Part shown: in pieces, positions 25,115-35,285 of the stretch
Position numbering within the stretch: position 1 is the stretch's first letter
Layout of the letters: each line of letters starts with the position of its first letter
NCBI GenBank assembly: GCA_018698075.1
Contig: JABINT010000185.1
Coordinates: 1 to 35,721 of the forward strand
Direction: 5' to 3'
Length of the DNA stretch: 35,721 nucleotides
Origin: Acidiferrobacteraceae bacterium
Lineage (GTDB): Bacteria > Pseudomonadota > Gammaproteobacteria > Arenicellales > UBA868
Made by a program: the position numbers and the translations under genes
Notes under the pieces: generated by a model
The model's database searches: none
What the model saw: the letters and a program-made list of their open reading frames with translations, nothing else
Told to the model about the DNA's origin: nothing

Positions 25115-26086
25115 TCAGAAGACTCCAGCGCGGATCAGATCCAGCGCATTCAGCGCGCCGGCTGGCCGGCCGTCAGCGTCCACCACGAAAACCCCATTGA
25201 TCGAATGACGCTGCATCAGCTCTACCACCTCGGCCGCCAGGGTGGTTGCAGGTATGGTGTGAGGTTTTTGCACCATGACCGAGCCCACCTCGCAACGGTT
25301 GACATCTACACCCTGGTTCAGCGAACGCCGAAGATCTCCATCGGTATAGATACCACAAAGCAGGCCGTCATCATCAATGACGCCGATCATGCCCAGGCGT
25401 TTGGCTGACATCTCGGCCAGCGCATCAAGCAGTGATGTCGTGTGGGTCACCAACGGCAGAGCGTCACCGGTATGCATGACGTCCCGAACATACACCAGCA
25501 GTCGCCGACCGAGTGCTCCACCGGGGTGCGAGCGGGCAAAATCGTCAGCACTAAAATCGCGTGCTTTGAGTACCGCAACTGCAAGAGCATCGCCCATGGC
25601 CAGCGTTGCAGTGGTGCTGGCCGTGGGTGCGAGGTTGTGTGGACACGCTTCGCGCTCGACGCTGACATCCAGGCAGACATCTGCAGCCGCGCCAAGCGAG
25701 GATGTGGTGCGCCCGGTCATCGCCAGCAGCGTAACACCCATGCGTTTTATGATAGGCAGGATGGTGAGTACTTCTGGGGTTTCACCAGAGTTGGAAATAG
25801 CGATGACGAGGTCCCCGGGCATGATCATCCCCAGGTCGCCGTGACTGGCTTCACCTGGGTGGACGAAAAATGCGGGTGTGCCGGTACTTGCCAGGGTAGA
25901 GGCGATCTTGCCACCGATATGGCTCGATTTGCCCATGCCGACGACCACCACCCGGCCGGCGCATTCCAGCAGGGCATGGCAGGCACGGGCGAAATTGTCG
26001 TCCAGCCGCTGCCCCAATTCTGCCAGGGCCTGGTGTTCGCGCGCGATTACCGCGCGGCCATCGGCAACAAAAGGGGATTCGGTCAT
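25115..26086 (-). CDS. kdsD: D-arabinose 5-phosphate isomerase KdsD
   Basis: KdsD converts ribulose 5-phosphate to arabinose 5-phosphate, the first step of Kdo synthesis for lipopolysaccharide. The 323-residue protein has an N-terminal SIS domain (VVVVGMGKSSHIGGK near 46-60; FFVHPGEASHGDLG near 73-86) and two CBS domains from about residue 205 to the end. It is the first gene of the minus-strand operon and divergent from the DUF72-like gene over a 110-bp spacer. The active-site histidine in HGDLG is present. Confidence 0.95.
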   Translation of the reverse strand: MTESPFVADGRAVIAREHQALAELGQRLDDNFARACHALLECAGRVVVVGMGKSSHIGGKIASTLASTGTPAFFVHPGEASHGDLGMIMPGDLVIAISNSGETPEVLTILPIIKRMGVTLLAMTGRTTSSLGAAADVCLDVSVEREACPHNLAPTASTTATLAMGDALAVAVLKARDFSADDFARSHPGGALGRRLLVYVRDVMHTGDALPLVTHTTSLLDALAEMSAKRLGMIGVIDDDGLLCGIYTDGDLRRSLNQGVDVNRCEVGSVMVQKPHTIPATTLAAEVVELMQRHSINGVFVVDADGRPAGALNALDLIRAGVF

Positions 26087-26196
26087 GCCGGGAAATTACT
26101 CAAAGGATTGCTGATCTTGCGAATACCACGAAGCATAGGGTTCAATCCGGGTTATTCTAAAGGAAAGGCTTGAGCGAGATGGTCTAACGTTCTTTG
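26087..26196. promoter_or_regulatory. Divergent promoter region between kdsD and the DUF72-like gene
   Basis: This 110-bp spacer must hold promoters for the LPS/rpoN operon to the left and the transporter/mla operon to the right. A TATTCT hexamer near 26152 is a possible plus-strand -10 element. I could not pair it with a good -35 sequence. Confidence 0.35.
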
Positions 26197-26850
26197 ATGC
26201 AGACTTCATTGCAAATTGGCACTCGTGGGTGGATTTATCCCGCCTGGAATGAGGCATTTTATGATCCGGATCTGCCGGTGGAATGGCAACTGTCCTGGTA
26301 TGCTAATCATCTGCGTGCGGTACTGGTACCGGCTGATACTATGCATGAGGTGAACGTTGCAAGGGCGCAGGACTGGGTCGAGGACACGGATCCCGAGTTT
26401 CGTTTTATCGTTGAAATTGGTCCTACAGGCCCTGATGGGGGCGGGGGTCAGGCGAGAGCTTCTTTCGCCAGATCACTGGCCCAATCATTCGCCGGGCAAC
26501 TGGATGCGCTGCTTTTCACATCCCAGCCGGGCTCAGCTCCCGATTGGGCCGCACTTGACACGTTGCGCCAAGATTTTCCGCAAGTGGCGATCTGTGTCGA
26601 CGGAGTAACTGCCGATGCAATTCCGGCCGGTTTTGGTAACTGCTGGCATGTTGGCGAAGGCGCATCTTTGGTGCCCTCCCCTTACACGGTTGCTTTTTGT
26701 GCCCACGGCGCGCTACCGGTCTTGCGGGAGGTCATCCAGACAGTGCAGGACACACTGCCTGGTGGTGGCGCCCTGATACTGACCGACCCAGCGCTTGCCT
26801 ACCACCATGCCAAAGAGGCACGCATGATTGCTGACCTGCTAGACGCATGA
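26197..26850 (+). CDS. DUF72 (YecE-like) family protein, divergent
   Basis: The N-terminus (LQIGTRGWIYPAWNEAFYDP) matches the opening motif of DUF72/YecE proteins, predicted TIM barrels of unknown function. The later segments have drifted: the family's conserved motif after the first helix is replaced by HLRAVLVPADT, and the total of about 217 residues is short. ATG at 26197 is preferred; a TTG directly before it is in frame. It overlaps the transporter gene by 4 bp (ATGA), so the two are co-translated. No function can be assigned. Confidence 0.8.
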   Translation: MQTSLQIGTRGWIYPAWNEAFYDPDLPVEWQLSWYANHLRAVLVPADTMHEVNVARAQDWVEDTDPEFRFIVEIGPTGPDGGGGQARASFARSLAQSFAGQLDALLFTSQPGSAPDWAALDTLRQDFPQVAICVDGVTADAIPAGFGNCWHVGEGASLVPSPYTVAFCAHGALPVLREVIQTVQDTLPGGGALILTDPALAYHHAKEARMIADLLDA

Positions 26851-29315
26851 TGGACCAGTTCGCTCGGCGCTACGATGCGTGGGTGCTCGGCCGGCCACTG
26901 CTGGTGCTACTGGCGCTGGCGCTGGTGCTGGGGTTTTTTGTCTGGCAAGCGCGTGATTTTCGCCTTGATGCCTCGGCGGATTCCTTGCTGCTGGAAGATG
27001 ATCACGATCTGCAGGTATTTCGCGATCTGTCGGATCGTTACCGCTCACGCAGTTTCCTGGTGGTTGCGCTGACTCCGCATGATGGGGTGTTTACGCCGGC
27101 AACACTCAAACGCATTGCCCGCCTGGCCGAAGATCTCGGTGCAGTGGGAGGTATTGAATCGGTGGTTTCCCTGCTTGATGCTCCGCTGTTGGCCCAGGGA
27201 GAGTCGTCTTTGATGCAGCTTAGTGGCGAGTATCGTACTCTGCGTGACACCGGGGTCGATCTCGCAAAGGCCCGCGAGGAACTGACTGCCAGCCCGGTGT
27301 TCTCCGAGCTTGTTATCAGTGTCGACGGCGCCGCCACGGCGCTTCAGTTAAACCTTGAAGATACCCCTGGTTTTCGCGAACTTCAGGATGAAAAACGAGC
27401 GCTCGCCGCACGAGTTCGTGACGGCATAGCCAGTCCTGCTGAAAGGGCGCGACTAGATCAAGTTCGACTCCAATACCGGGCGCTTAAGACAAGTGTAGAC
27501 CAGAGCAATCACGATACGATTGTTCACCTGCGCCAGGTCATGGAAGGTTACGACGATCTTGGTCAGTTGTACTTGGGCGGCGTTTCGATGATTGCTGATG
27601 ACATGATCACGTTTATCCGCAAGGATTTAATGATGTTTGGTTTTGGGGTCTTCGTTTTTCTGGTTGGCATGTTGAGCGTTATTTTCCGCTCCCCGCGCTG
27701 GGTGTTGCTGCCACTGGCCAGTTGCCTCTACGCGGGCGTGACGATGATCGGGCTGCTGGGATGGGTCGGCTGGCAGGTCACTGTGATCTCATCCAATTTC
27801 ATATCGTTGATGCTGATTCTGACCATGTCGATGAATGTGCACCTGGTGGTGCGCTACCGCCAGTTGGCTCTGGACCGGCCGGGATCATCACATCGTGAGC
27901 TGGTGCTGGCCACTATGTGCAAGATGGTGTGGCCATGCTTTTATACCGCACTGACCACTATTTTGGCCTTTGGTTCTCTGGTATTTAGCAGCATCAAGCC
28001 AGTGATCGATTTCGGCTGGATGATGTCTATCGGTCTGGCAGTGACTTTTGCTGTTTCCTTCTTGCTCTTTCCGGCGGCGCTAACCCTGCTCGGCTCGGCG
28101 CCATCCGCTGGGCGCCCCGCGCCGGCAGCCTCATTCACCGGCTGGCTGTCACACCTTGCGGCCGAACGCGGCCTTGTGGTGCTGGGAGTATCGTTCGCGC
28201 TGGCGTTGTTTAGCGCCGTGGGTATTACCCGCCTTGAGGTGGAGAACAGTTTCGTCAACTATTTCTCCACCGATACTGAGATTTATCAGGGGTTGAAATT
28301 GATCGATCGCAAACTGGGCGGGACTACACCGTTGGATGTCGTGGTGCGTTTCGAAGACGAGTCGGTGGCAGAGGCTACAAAGAGTAATGACGAGGACGAG
28401 TTGGAGTTGCTGCTGGGTAGCGTTTCACAAGGGGATCCGACGGATTACTGGTTCACGTCGCAAAAGATCGACACGATCAAGGCTGTGCATGACTTTCTTC
28501 AGAGCCGCTACGGTGTGGGCCAGGTATTGTCGCTGGCCTCGTTGATCCGGGTGGGCGAGGCGATCAGCGACGAAACCTTTGATACCTTCGAATTGGCAGT
28601 GCTGTACAAACGGATGCCTCAAGCACTCAAGGAAACGCTGCTGAGTCCATATGTTTCGATAGAGAATAACGAGGCGCGTGTAACGGCGCGAATTCGCGAC
28701 TCGCTAACCGATCTGCGCCGCAACGATCTGTTGGAGGGAATCCGTTTGGGCCTGGTCGAACAGGTGGGTTTGTCGAAGGACAGTTTCCAGTTGACCGGGT
28801 TGGCGGTACTGTACAACAACATGCTGCAGAGTCTGTACCGCTCGCAGATATTGAGCCTCGGCCTGGTGATGCTCGGCATTGCAATAATGCTGTTGATCCT
28901 GTTTCGTTCATGGAAGCTCGCTGTGATTGGTATCGTACCTAACCTGCTGGCGGCAGCGATCATCCTTGGACTGATGGGGTGGGGCGGTATCCCATTGGAT
29001 ATGATGACCATTACCATCGCTTCAATTACCCTGGGCATCGCGGTCGATAACAGCATCCATTACATCTACCGTTTTCGCGACGAGTATCCCCGTTTGGGTA
29101 ATTACGTACAGACTTTGCACTACTGTCACGCCAATATCGGCCGGGCCATCTTCTATACCGCAATCACTATCATCGCGGGCTTTTCCATACTGGTGTTGTC
29201 GAATTTTCTGCCGACAATATTCTTTGGCTTGCTTACCGCTTTGGGCATGGCCCTAGCGCTGTTTGCCGCCCTGACCTTATTGCCTCGACTGATCCTGCTG
29301 AGTCGACCTTTCTGA
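26847..29315 (+). CDS. RND/MMPL-family membrane transporter
   Basis: The 822-residue protein has the layout of RND-type lipid exporters such as HpnN or MmpL: one helix near 15-35, a periplasmic domain (about 36-245), six helices (about 250-450), a second periplasmic domain, and a final helix block (about 660-822). The second half keeps the family motif with an Asp in GIAVDNSIHYIYRFRDEY. The equivalent place in the first half reads ILTMSMNVHLVVRYR, with no Asp. A duplicated architecture with one intact proton-relay motif is therefore seen. The substrate is unknown. A downstream mlaC-like gene suggests phospholipid or another hydrophobic ligand. Confidence 0.9.
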   Translation: MMDQFARRYDAWVLGRPLLVLLALALVLGFFVWQARDFRLDASADSLLLEDDHDLQVFRDLSDRYRSRSFLVVALTPHDGVFTPATLKRIARLAEDLGAVGGIESVVSLLDAPLLAQGESSLMQLSGEYRTLRDTGVDLAKAREELTASPVFSELVISVDGAATALQLNLEDTPGFRELQDEKRALAARVRDGIASPAERARLDQVRLQYRALKTSVDQSNHDTIVHLRQVMEGYDDLGQLYLGGVSMIADDMITFIRKDLMMFGFGVFVFLVGMLSVIFRSPRWVLLPLASCLYAGVTMIGLLGWVGWQVTVISSNFISLMLILTMSMNVHLVVRYRQLALDRPGSSHRELVLATMCKMVWPCFYTALTTILAFGSLVFSSIKPVIDFGWMMSIGLAVTFAVSFLLFPAALTLLGSAPSAGRPAPAASFTGWLSHLAAERGLVVLGVSFALALFSAVGITRLEVENSFVNYFSTDTEIYQGLKLIDRKLGGTTPLDVVVRFEDESVAEATKSNDEDELELLLGSVSQGDPTDYWFTSQKIDTIKAVHDFLQSRYGVGQVLSLASLIRVGEAISDETFDTFELAVLYKRMPQALKETLLSPYVSIENNEARVTARIRDSLTDLRRNDLLEGIRLGLVEQVGLSKDSFQLTGLAVLYNNMLQSLYRSQILSLGLVMLGIAIMLLILFRSWKLAVIGIVPNLLAAAIILGLMGWGGIPLDMMTITIASITLGIAVDNSIHYIYRFRDEYPRLGNYVQTLHYCHANIGRAIFYTAITIIAGFSILVLSNFLPTIFFGLLTALGMALALFAALTLLPRLILLSRPF

Positions 29316-29384
29316 CACTGACAGCAAAATGCCATTTGTGGTCGCTGTCATAAATCCGCACAATAGCGGAACCATCCGAACTGT

Positions 29385-30041
29385 TTGAATGAACCACCTG
29401 ACTTGATTACATCTTTGTCTTTTTTGTGGCGTTGCCGTTTGTGCCCAGCGCTGGCGGGACTAGCGCTTGGCGCCATAAGTTCGGCTGTTCAGGCCGCCCC
29501 TTCTGCGGACGAGATGATTCGGTCCACCGTGTCGGGCTTGATTTTAGAGCTTAGCGAACGGCGCTTGGAGTTGGAATCCGATGAAGGGGCGTTGTACACG
29601 ATGGTTGACAAACTCGTGGTGCCGCATATTGCACTGGGCAAGGTCTCCAAGCTGATTCTGGGTAGTCACTGGAAAAGCGCCAGCGAGGTGCAGCGCCAGC
29701 ACTTTACAGTGGGTTTCAAAGATCTGCTTATTCGCAGTTACGCTACGGCGATGTTCGAGTACACCGGTCAGGAGGAACTGCGCTATCGACCTGTCAAACT
29801 AAAAGGTGGCGGGCGTATTGCTGTGGTGCCGACTGATCTCGTGATACCGGGACAGGCGCCGATTCCGGTGGATTATTACTGCCTGCTTGAGAAAAGCGGG
29901 GCCTGGAAAATTTACGACATTCAGATCGATGGGATCAGTCTGATATTGAGTTATCGCAACCAGTACGGCCAGTACATCGATACCAATGGCCTGGATGCGC
30001 TGATAGAATCACTGCAGTTAAAAACCGCTGAATTCAAGTAA
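29385..30041 (+). CDS. mlaC: MlaC/Ttg2D-family periplasmic lipid-binding protein
   Basis: MlaC shuttles phospholipids across the periplasm. The 218-residue product has a signal peptide ending near ISSAVQAAPS (about residue 39). The MlaC pattern follows (MVDKLVVPHIALGKVSKLILGSHWKSAS, FKDLLIRSYATAMFEY, KSGAWKIYDIQIDGISLILSYR). The start is uncertain: the listed codon is a TTG at 29385, and other TTG codons lie at 29403 and further in. mlaF, mlaE, mlaD and mlaB are not beside it; instead an RND transporter precedes it, an arrangement also seen with hopanoid-associated HpnM/HpnN. It is followed by ibaG as in classical mla operons. Confidence 0.9.
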   Translation: MNEPPDLITSLSFLWRCRLCPALAGLALGAISSAVQAAPSADEMIRSTVSGLILELSERRLELESDEGALYTMVDKLVVPHIALGKVSKLILGSHWKSASEVQRQHFTVGFKDLLIRSYATAMFEYTGQEELRYRPVKLKGGGRIAVVPTDLVIPGQAPIPVDYYCLLEKSGAWKIYDIQIDGISLILSYRNQYGQYIDTNGLDALIESLQLKTAEFK

Positions 30042-30075
30042 AGAATTCGGGTTAATTTTTCAGGGGTTATTCAAG

Positions 30076-30312
30076 ATGGTTAGACCAGAAGACATCAAGG
30101 GCTGGATCGAGAGCAACCTTGTCGGCGCCGAGGTTGAAATATCGGGCGATGGACACCATTTTGAAGCCGAGATCGTTTGTGCTGATTTTTCGGGAAAAAA
30201 CCGGGTACAACAGCACCAGATGGTTTATGGCGCACTTGGGGATCGCATGAAGGCTGAGATCCACGCGCTGTCGATGCGGACACTGACGCCGGAAGAAAAG
30301 GCGGCACTGTAG
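30076..30312 (+). CDS. ibaG: BolA-family protein IbaG
   Basis: IbaG (YrbA) is a small BolA-type protein that, with monothiol glutaredoxin, binds or transfers [2Fe-2S] clusters and responds to acid. The 78-residue product has the BolA fold pattern (VEISGDGHHFEAEIVCADFSG and NRVQQHQMVYGALGDRMK). The histidine in the H-Q-M-V segment is the likely cluster ligand. It lies between mlaC and grxD, directly upstream of its expected partner. Confidence 0.93.
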   Translation: MVRPEDIKGWIESNLVGAEVEISGDGHHFEAEIVCADFSGKNRVQQHQMVYGALGDRMKAEIHALSMRTLTPEEKAAL

Positions 30313-30340
30313 GGATAATCAGTAGGCACTGGACAGAAAC

Positions 30341-30358
30341 AAACAGGACAAACAGGAC
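30341..30358. repeat. Short tandem repeat before grxD
   Basis: AAACAGGAC occurs twice in direct tandem (30341-30349 and 30350-30358), just upstream of the grxD start. It may only duplicate purine-rich leader sequence. Slippage could alter spacing to the grxD start codon, but I see no function. Confidence 0.5.
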
Positions 30359-30370
30359 AAAGAGAACACT

Positions 30371-30688
30371 ATGGACGCAAATCAAAGAATCAAGGAAGTT
30401 GTAGAAGGCAATCGGGTGATGCTCTTTATGAAGGGGAATCGCGATTTTCCGCAGTGCGGGTTTTCCGGACGGGCGGTGCAGATACTGCAAGCGTTGGACA
30501 CCGAGTTTGAAACCGCCGATGTACTCGCTGATGACGAGATTCGCCAGGGCGTAAAAGACTACTCAAACTGGCCGACCGTCCCGCAACTGTACATCGGAGG
30601 TGAGTTTGTCGGCGGCAGTGACATCATGATGGAGATGTATGAAAACGGCGAGTTAAAAAAGAAGCTGGAGCAGACGCCGAGCTCATAG
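30371..30688 (+). CDS. grxD: Monothiol glutaredoxin Grx4
   Basis: Grx4-type glutaredoxins carry a [2Fe-2S] cluster between two monomers or between glutaredoxin and BolA. The 105-residue protein has the CGFS motif (DFPQCGFSGRAV) with MKG before it, WPTVPQLYIGGEFVGGSD in the glutathione-binding region and a charged C-terminus. It directly follows ibaG and precedes an intrinsic terminator, so it ends the mla-type transcript. The pairing with a BolA gene is functionally sensible. Confidence 0.95.
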   Translation: MDANQRIKEVVEGNRVMLFMKGNRDFPQCGFSGRAVQILQALDTEFETADVLADDEIRQGVKDYSNWPTVPQLYIGGEFVGGSDIMMEMYENGELKKKLEQTPSS

Positions 30689-30711
30689 CGGTTACTCAAT
30701 AGATTGCGATT

Positions 30712-32123
<1,412 letters not shown>

Positions 32124-32199
32124 CGCAGGGTAGCGCCATCTCGTCATGTCAGCATCTGATACACAGCTACCAATCGCAAACTCTGGGCTTCAGTGACGC

Positions 32200-33513
32200 G
32201 TGAGGATATTAGACGCTAACACACCCGGCTTTGATGCGGCACTTGAGGCCCTGTTGGACCGCGCCCAGTCCTTTGATGCGTCGGTGGATGAGGCGGTTCG
32301 GGACATAATCAGCTCTGTGCGTCACGAGGGTGATCAAGCGCTGCTGACCCTGACCGAGCGTTTCGATGCACTGAAACTGGATAGCGCCGAACAGCTTGAA
32401 ATACCTTCTGATCAGTGGCGCTTGGCCAGTGAGTCACTGGATCCTGAGTTGCGAGCCGCCCTGGAAACCGCAGCTGAAAGAATCCGGGAGTTTCATGAGC
32501 ATCAGCGCGAATCGTCATGGCAGTTTGAACAAGCCGACGGTACACGACTGGGTCAGCAGATCACGGCGCTGGATCGGGTGGGTTTGTACGTGCCTGGTGG
32601 CAAAGCGGCTTATCCCTCCTCGGTGTTAATGAATGCGATCCCGGCGCAGGTTGCCGGTGTTGGGGAACTCATCATGGTTGTGCCCACACCCGGTGGTGAG
32701 ATCAGCCCGGCTGTATTGGCGAGTGCACGCCTCGCGGGTGTGGATCGGTTGTTTCGCATCGGCGGCGCTCAGGCAATTGCGGCGCTGGCTTACGGCACGC
32801 ACACCGTGCCGCGGGTCGACAAGATTGTGGGCCCCGGGAATATCTATGTTGCCGCGGCAAAAAAGCAGGTATTTGGTGACGTGGGCATCGATATGATCGC
32901 TGGACCCTCAGAGGTCGTGGTGATTTGTGATGCCGGGGCTGATCCCGACTGGGTGGCGATGGATCTTTTTGCCCAGGCGGAACACGATGAGCAGGCCCAG
33001 GCTATTGCAATTTTCTTAGATAGGCGGATGTTAGAGCGGGTCGAAAAGGCGATATCCCGCCTGTTAAGCGGCATGGAACGGCGCACGATTATTGAAAAAT
33101 CCCTGGCGGGCCAGGGCGCCTTGATCGAGGTCGCTTCCATTGGCGAGGCTATTAACCTGGCAAATCGCATTGCGCCAGAACATCTGGAACTGATGGTGGC
33201 GGACCCGCAGCCATTGCTCGAGCAAGTGCGCCACGCCGGGGCGATTTTCTGTGGCTACCATAGCGGCGAGTCACTCGGTGATTACTGCGCTGGCCCAAAC
33301 CACGTACTGCCTACTGCCGGTACGGCACGATTCAGCTCCCCTCTTGGGGTCTATGATTTTCAGAAGCGCTCCAGCGTGATTCATTGCTCACCAGCAGGTG
33401 CAGCGGCATTATCACCCGTCGCATCCACTTTGGCCCGTGCCGAGAAACTGACGGCACATGCCCGATCAGCCGAGTACCGTGGCCAATCTACAGGGTCTGG
33501 TGAAGATGTCTGA
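32200..33513 (+). CDS. hisD: Histidinol dehydrogenase (GTG start)
   Basis: HisD performs the last two oxidations to histidine with NAD. The 437-residue protein has the signature region ([47 protein letters not shown]) and the zinc/catalytic [10 protein letters not shown] and RIAPEHLE segments. It starts with GTG 76 bp after murA; hisG, often located between these genes, is absent. The stop overlaps the hisC start by 8 bp. Confidence 0.96.
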   Translation: MRILDANTPGFDAALEALLDRAQSFDASVDEAVRDIISSVRHEGDQALLTLTERFDALKLDSAEQLEIPSDQWRLASESLDPELRAALETAAERIREFHEHQRESSWQFEQADGTRLGQQITALDRVGLYVPGGKAAYPSSVLMNAIPAQVAGVGELIMVVPTPGGEISPAVLASARLAGVDRLFRIGGAQAIAALAYGTHTVPRVDKIVGPGNIYVAAAKKQVFGDVGIDMIAGPSEVVVICDAGADPDWVAMDLFAQAEHDEQAQAIAIFLDRRMLERVEKAISRLLSGMERRTIIEKSLAGQGALIEVASIGEAINLANRIAPEHLELMVADPQPLLEQVRHAGAIFCGYHSGESLGDYCAGPNHVLPTAGTARFSSPLGVYDFQKRSSVIHCSPAGAAALSPVASTLARAEKLTAHARSAEYRGQSTGSGEDV

Positions 33514-34597
33514 AAATCCAGTCTGCCAGCGTTGGATACCTTCTCGAATTCGCGAGTTGAAGGCCTATCAGGTCGCCAGTGCTCAGGGTCTCATCAAACT
33601 GGACGCGATGGAAAACCCCTACGTTTGGGATGAAGGTTTGCGGGACGCCTGGTTGGAACGGCTGGCGGGCGTGCCGCTCAACCGTTACCCCGATCCCGCT
33701 GCTGAGGCTCTGATCAATACCTTAACCAAGTGTTTCTCAGTACCGGATAAGGCGTCGCTGTTGCTGGGTAACGGTTCAGACGAGCTTATCCAGATGGTGG
33801 CTTTGGCCGTAGGTGGGCCCGGGCGGGTCATGCTGGCACCGGAGCCAAGCTTCTCGATGTATCAGGTCATCGCCAAGATCACCGGCTGTGATTATGTGGA
33901 TGTGCCCCGCCATTCGGATTTCAGCGTGGATGGTGATGCGCTATTGAGTGCAATCGATCAGCATGATCCATGTTGTGTGTTCCTGGCATGCCCCAATAAC
34001 CCCACCGGCAATTCCTGTGATCCTGCGCTGATCGAGAAGGTGGCCCGCGCCAGTAGTGGCATTGTGCTGGTCGATGAGGCCTATCATGCTTTTTGCGGCG
34101 AGTCTTTTATGGACCGCGCTGGCGCGTTGGATAACGTGCTGGTCATGCGCACGTTCTCAAAACTGGGCCTCGCCGCGCTGCGCCTGGGTTTTTTGGCAGG
34201 CCCAAAAGCGCTGGTCGACGAGATTAACAAGGTGCGCTTGCCCTATAACATCAGCGCACTGACCCAGATAACTGCCGAGTTTGCGCTGGAACATCTGAAC
34301 TGGTTTGAAGACAAAGCCCAGGCAATCTGTCACGCCCGGGACGATCTTTCTAAAGCGCTGGATGCAATGCCTGGGGTTACGGCTTATCCCAGCAAGGCTA
34401 ATTTTGTGCTCTTTCGCTTACCCACAGCTAAAGGCAATCTCGTTTTTGAGTCGCTTCGCCAGAGCGGCATTCTGGTAAAAAACCTTCACGGCGCCCACGA
34501 TGCGCTGAGCGATTGTCTTCGGGTAACCGTCAGCACGGCGTCCCAGAACCAGTTGTTTCTGGACGCTTTGACGGCATCGTTAGATGATGGCGGGTGA
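33506..34597 (+). CDS. hisC: Histidinol-phosphate aminotransferase
   Basis: HisC is a PLP enzyme that transaminates imidazole-acetol phosphate. From ATG at 33506 the 363-residue product shows the substrate loop ([10 protein letters not shown]), the APEPSFSMY segment, the ACPNNPTGN motif, LVDEAYHAF and the PLP-lysine in [22 protein letters not shown] precedes this ATG. An upstream in-frame start at 33458 would lie 56 bp inside hisD. Translation is coupled to hisD by overlap. Confidence 0.94.
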   Translation: MSENPVCQRWIPSRIRELKAYQVASAQGLIKLDAMENPYVWDEGLRDAWLERLAGVPLNRYPDPAAEALINTLTKCFSVPDKASLLLGNGSDELIQMVALAVGGPGRVMLAPEPSFSMYQVIAKITGCDYVDVPRHSDFSVDGDALLSAIDQHDPCCVFLACPNNPTGNSCDPALIEKVARASSGIVLVDEAYHAFCGESFMDRAGALDNVLVMRTFSKLGLAALRLGFLAGPKALVDEINKVRLPYNISALTQITAEFALEHLNWFEDKAQAICHARDDLSKALDAMPGVTAYPSKANFVLFRLPTAKGNLVFESLRQSGILVKNLHGAHDALSDCLRVTVSTASQNQLFLDALTASLDDGG

Positions 34598-34634
34598 CTC
34601 GGGTTTTGGGTGAACCCGGGTGTTTTGCTAAAAT
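34597..34634 (+). promoter_or_regulatory. Hairpin and candidate promoter between hisC and hisB
   Basis: A 9-bp stem (34597-34605 with 34613-34621, one G-T pair) with a 7-base loop is followed by GTTTTGCT, which is terminator-like. TAAAAT at 34629-34634 with TTGGGT 17 bp upstream could be a promoter overlapping the hairpin. Both readings are tentative, but they suggest hisBH may be transcribed partly separately. Confidence 0.45.
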
Positions 34635-34685
34635 AGTGCCACGACGGCCTATTTCCCACCCTTTGCTCTTTTTGGTATTAGCATA

Positions 34686-35285
34686 ATGTCATCGCGTACC
34701 GCCAAAATTCATCGCGAAACCCGCGAGACTCAAATCAGCGTATCAGTCGATCTAGATGGAACTGGCGCCAGCACGGTGCAAACGGGCTTGCCTTTTTTTG
34801 ATCATATGCTCGATCAGGTAGCTCGCCATGGCCTGATTGATCTCGACATTAAGGCCAGCGGTGATCTCGATATTGATGCCCACCACACGGTCGAAGACGT
34901 CGGCATCACACTGGGACAGGCAATCGCCCAGGCCCTCGGGGAGCCCCGTGGTATCAACCGCTACGGTCACGCCTATGTACCCTTGGACGAAGCCTTAAGC
35001 CGGGCAGTGATCGATTTCTCCGGTCGGCCGGGCCTTGAGTTTCGGGTTGACTGGCCGCGTGCCCGGGTTGGGGATTTTGATGTGGATCTGCTGGGCGAGT
35101 TCTTTCAGGGTTTTTGCAACCACGCCCAGGTCACTGTGCATATCGATGCTTTGCGGGGGCGCAACACCCACCACGTAGCTGAAACGGTGTTCAAGGCTTT
35201 TGGCCGCGCGCTGCGAATGGCGCTTGCCCATGATGAGCGCCAGGGTAATACAGTGCCGTCCACCAAGGGCTCTTTGCAGGGTTAA
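34686..35285 (+). CDS. hisB: Imidazoleglycerol-phosphate dehydratase
   Basis: HisB dehydrates imidazoleglycerol phosphate, with two manganese ions per site. The 199-residue protein is the single-function form, without the N-terminal phosphatase of the enteric protein. It has the paired histidine motifs [11 protein letters not shown] and [11 protein letters not shown], and repeats them in [10 protein letters not shown] and [16 protein letters not shown]. It lies 88 bp after hisC. Its TAA overlaps the hisH start by one base. Confidence 0.96.
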   Translation: MSSRTAKIHRETRETQISVSVDLDGTGASTVQTGLPFFDHMLDQVARHGLIDLDIKASGDLDIDAHHTVEDVGITLGQAIAQALGEPRGINRYGHAYVPLDEALSRAVIDFSGRPGLEFRVDWPRARVGDFDVDLLGEFFQGFCNHAQVTVHIDALRGRNTHHVAETVFKAFGRALRMALAHDERQGNTVPSTKGSLQG

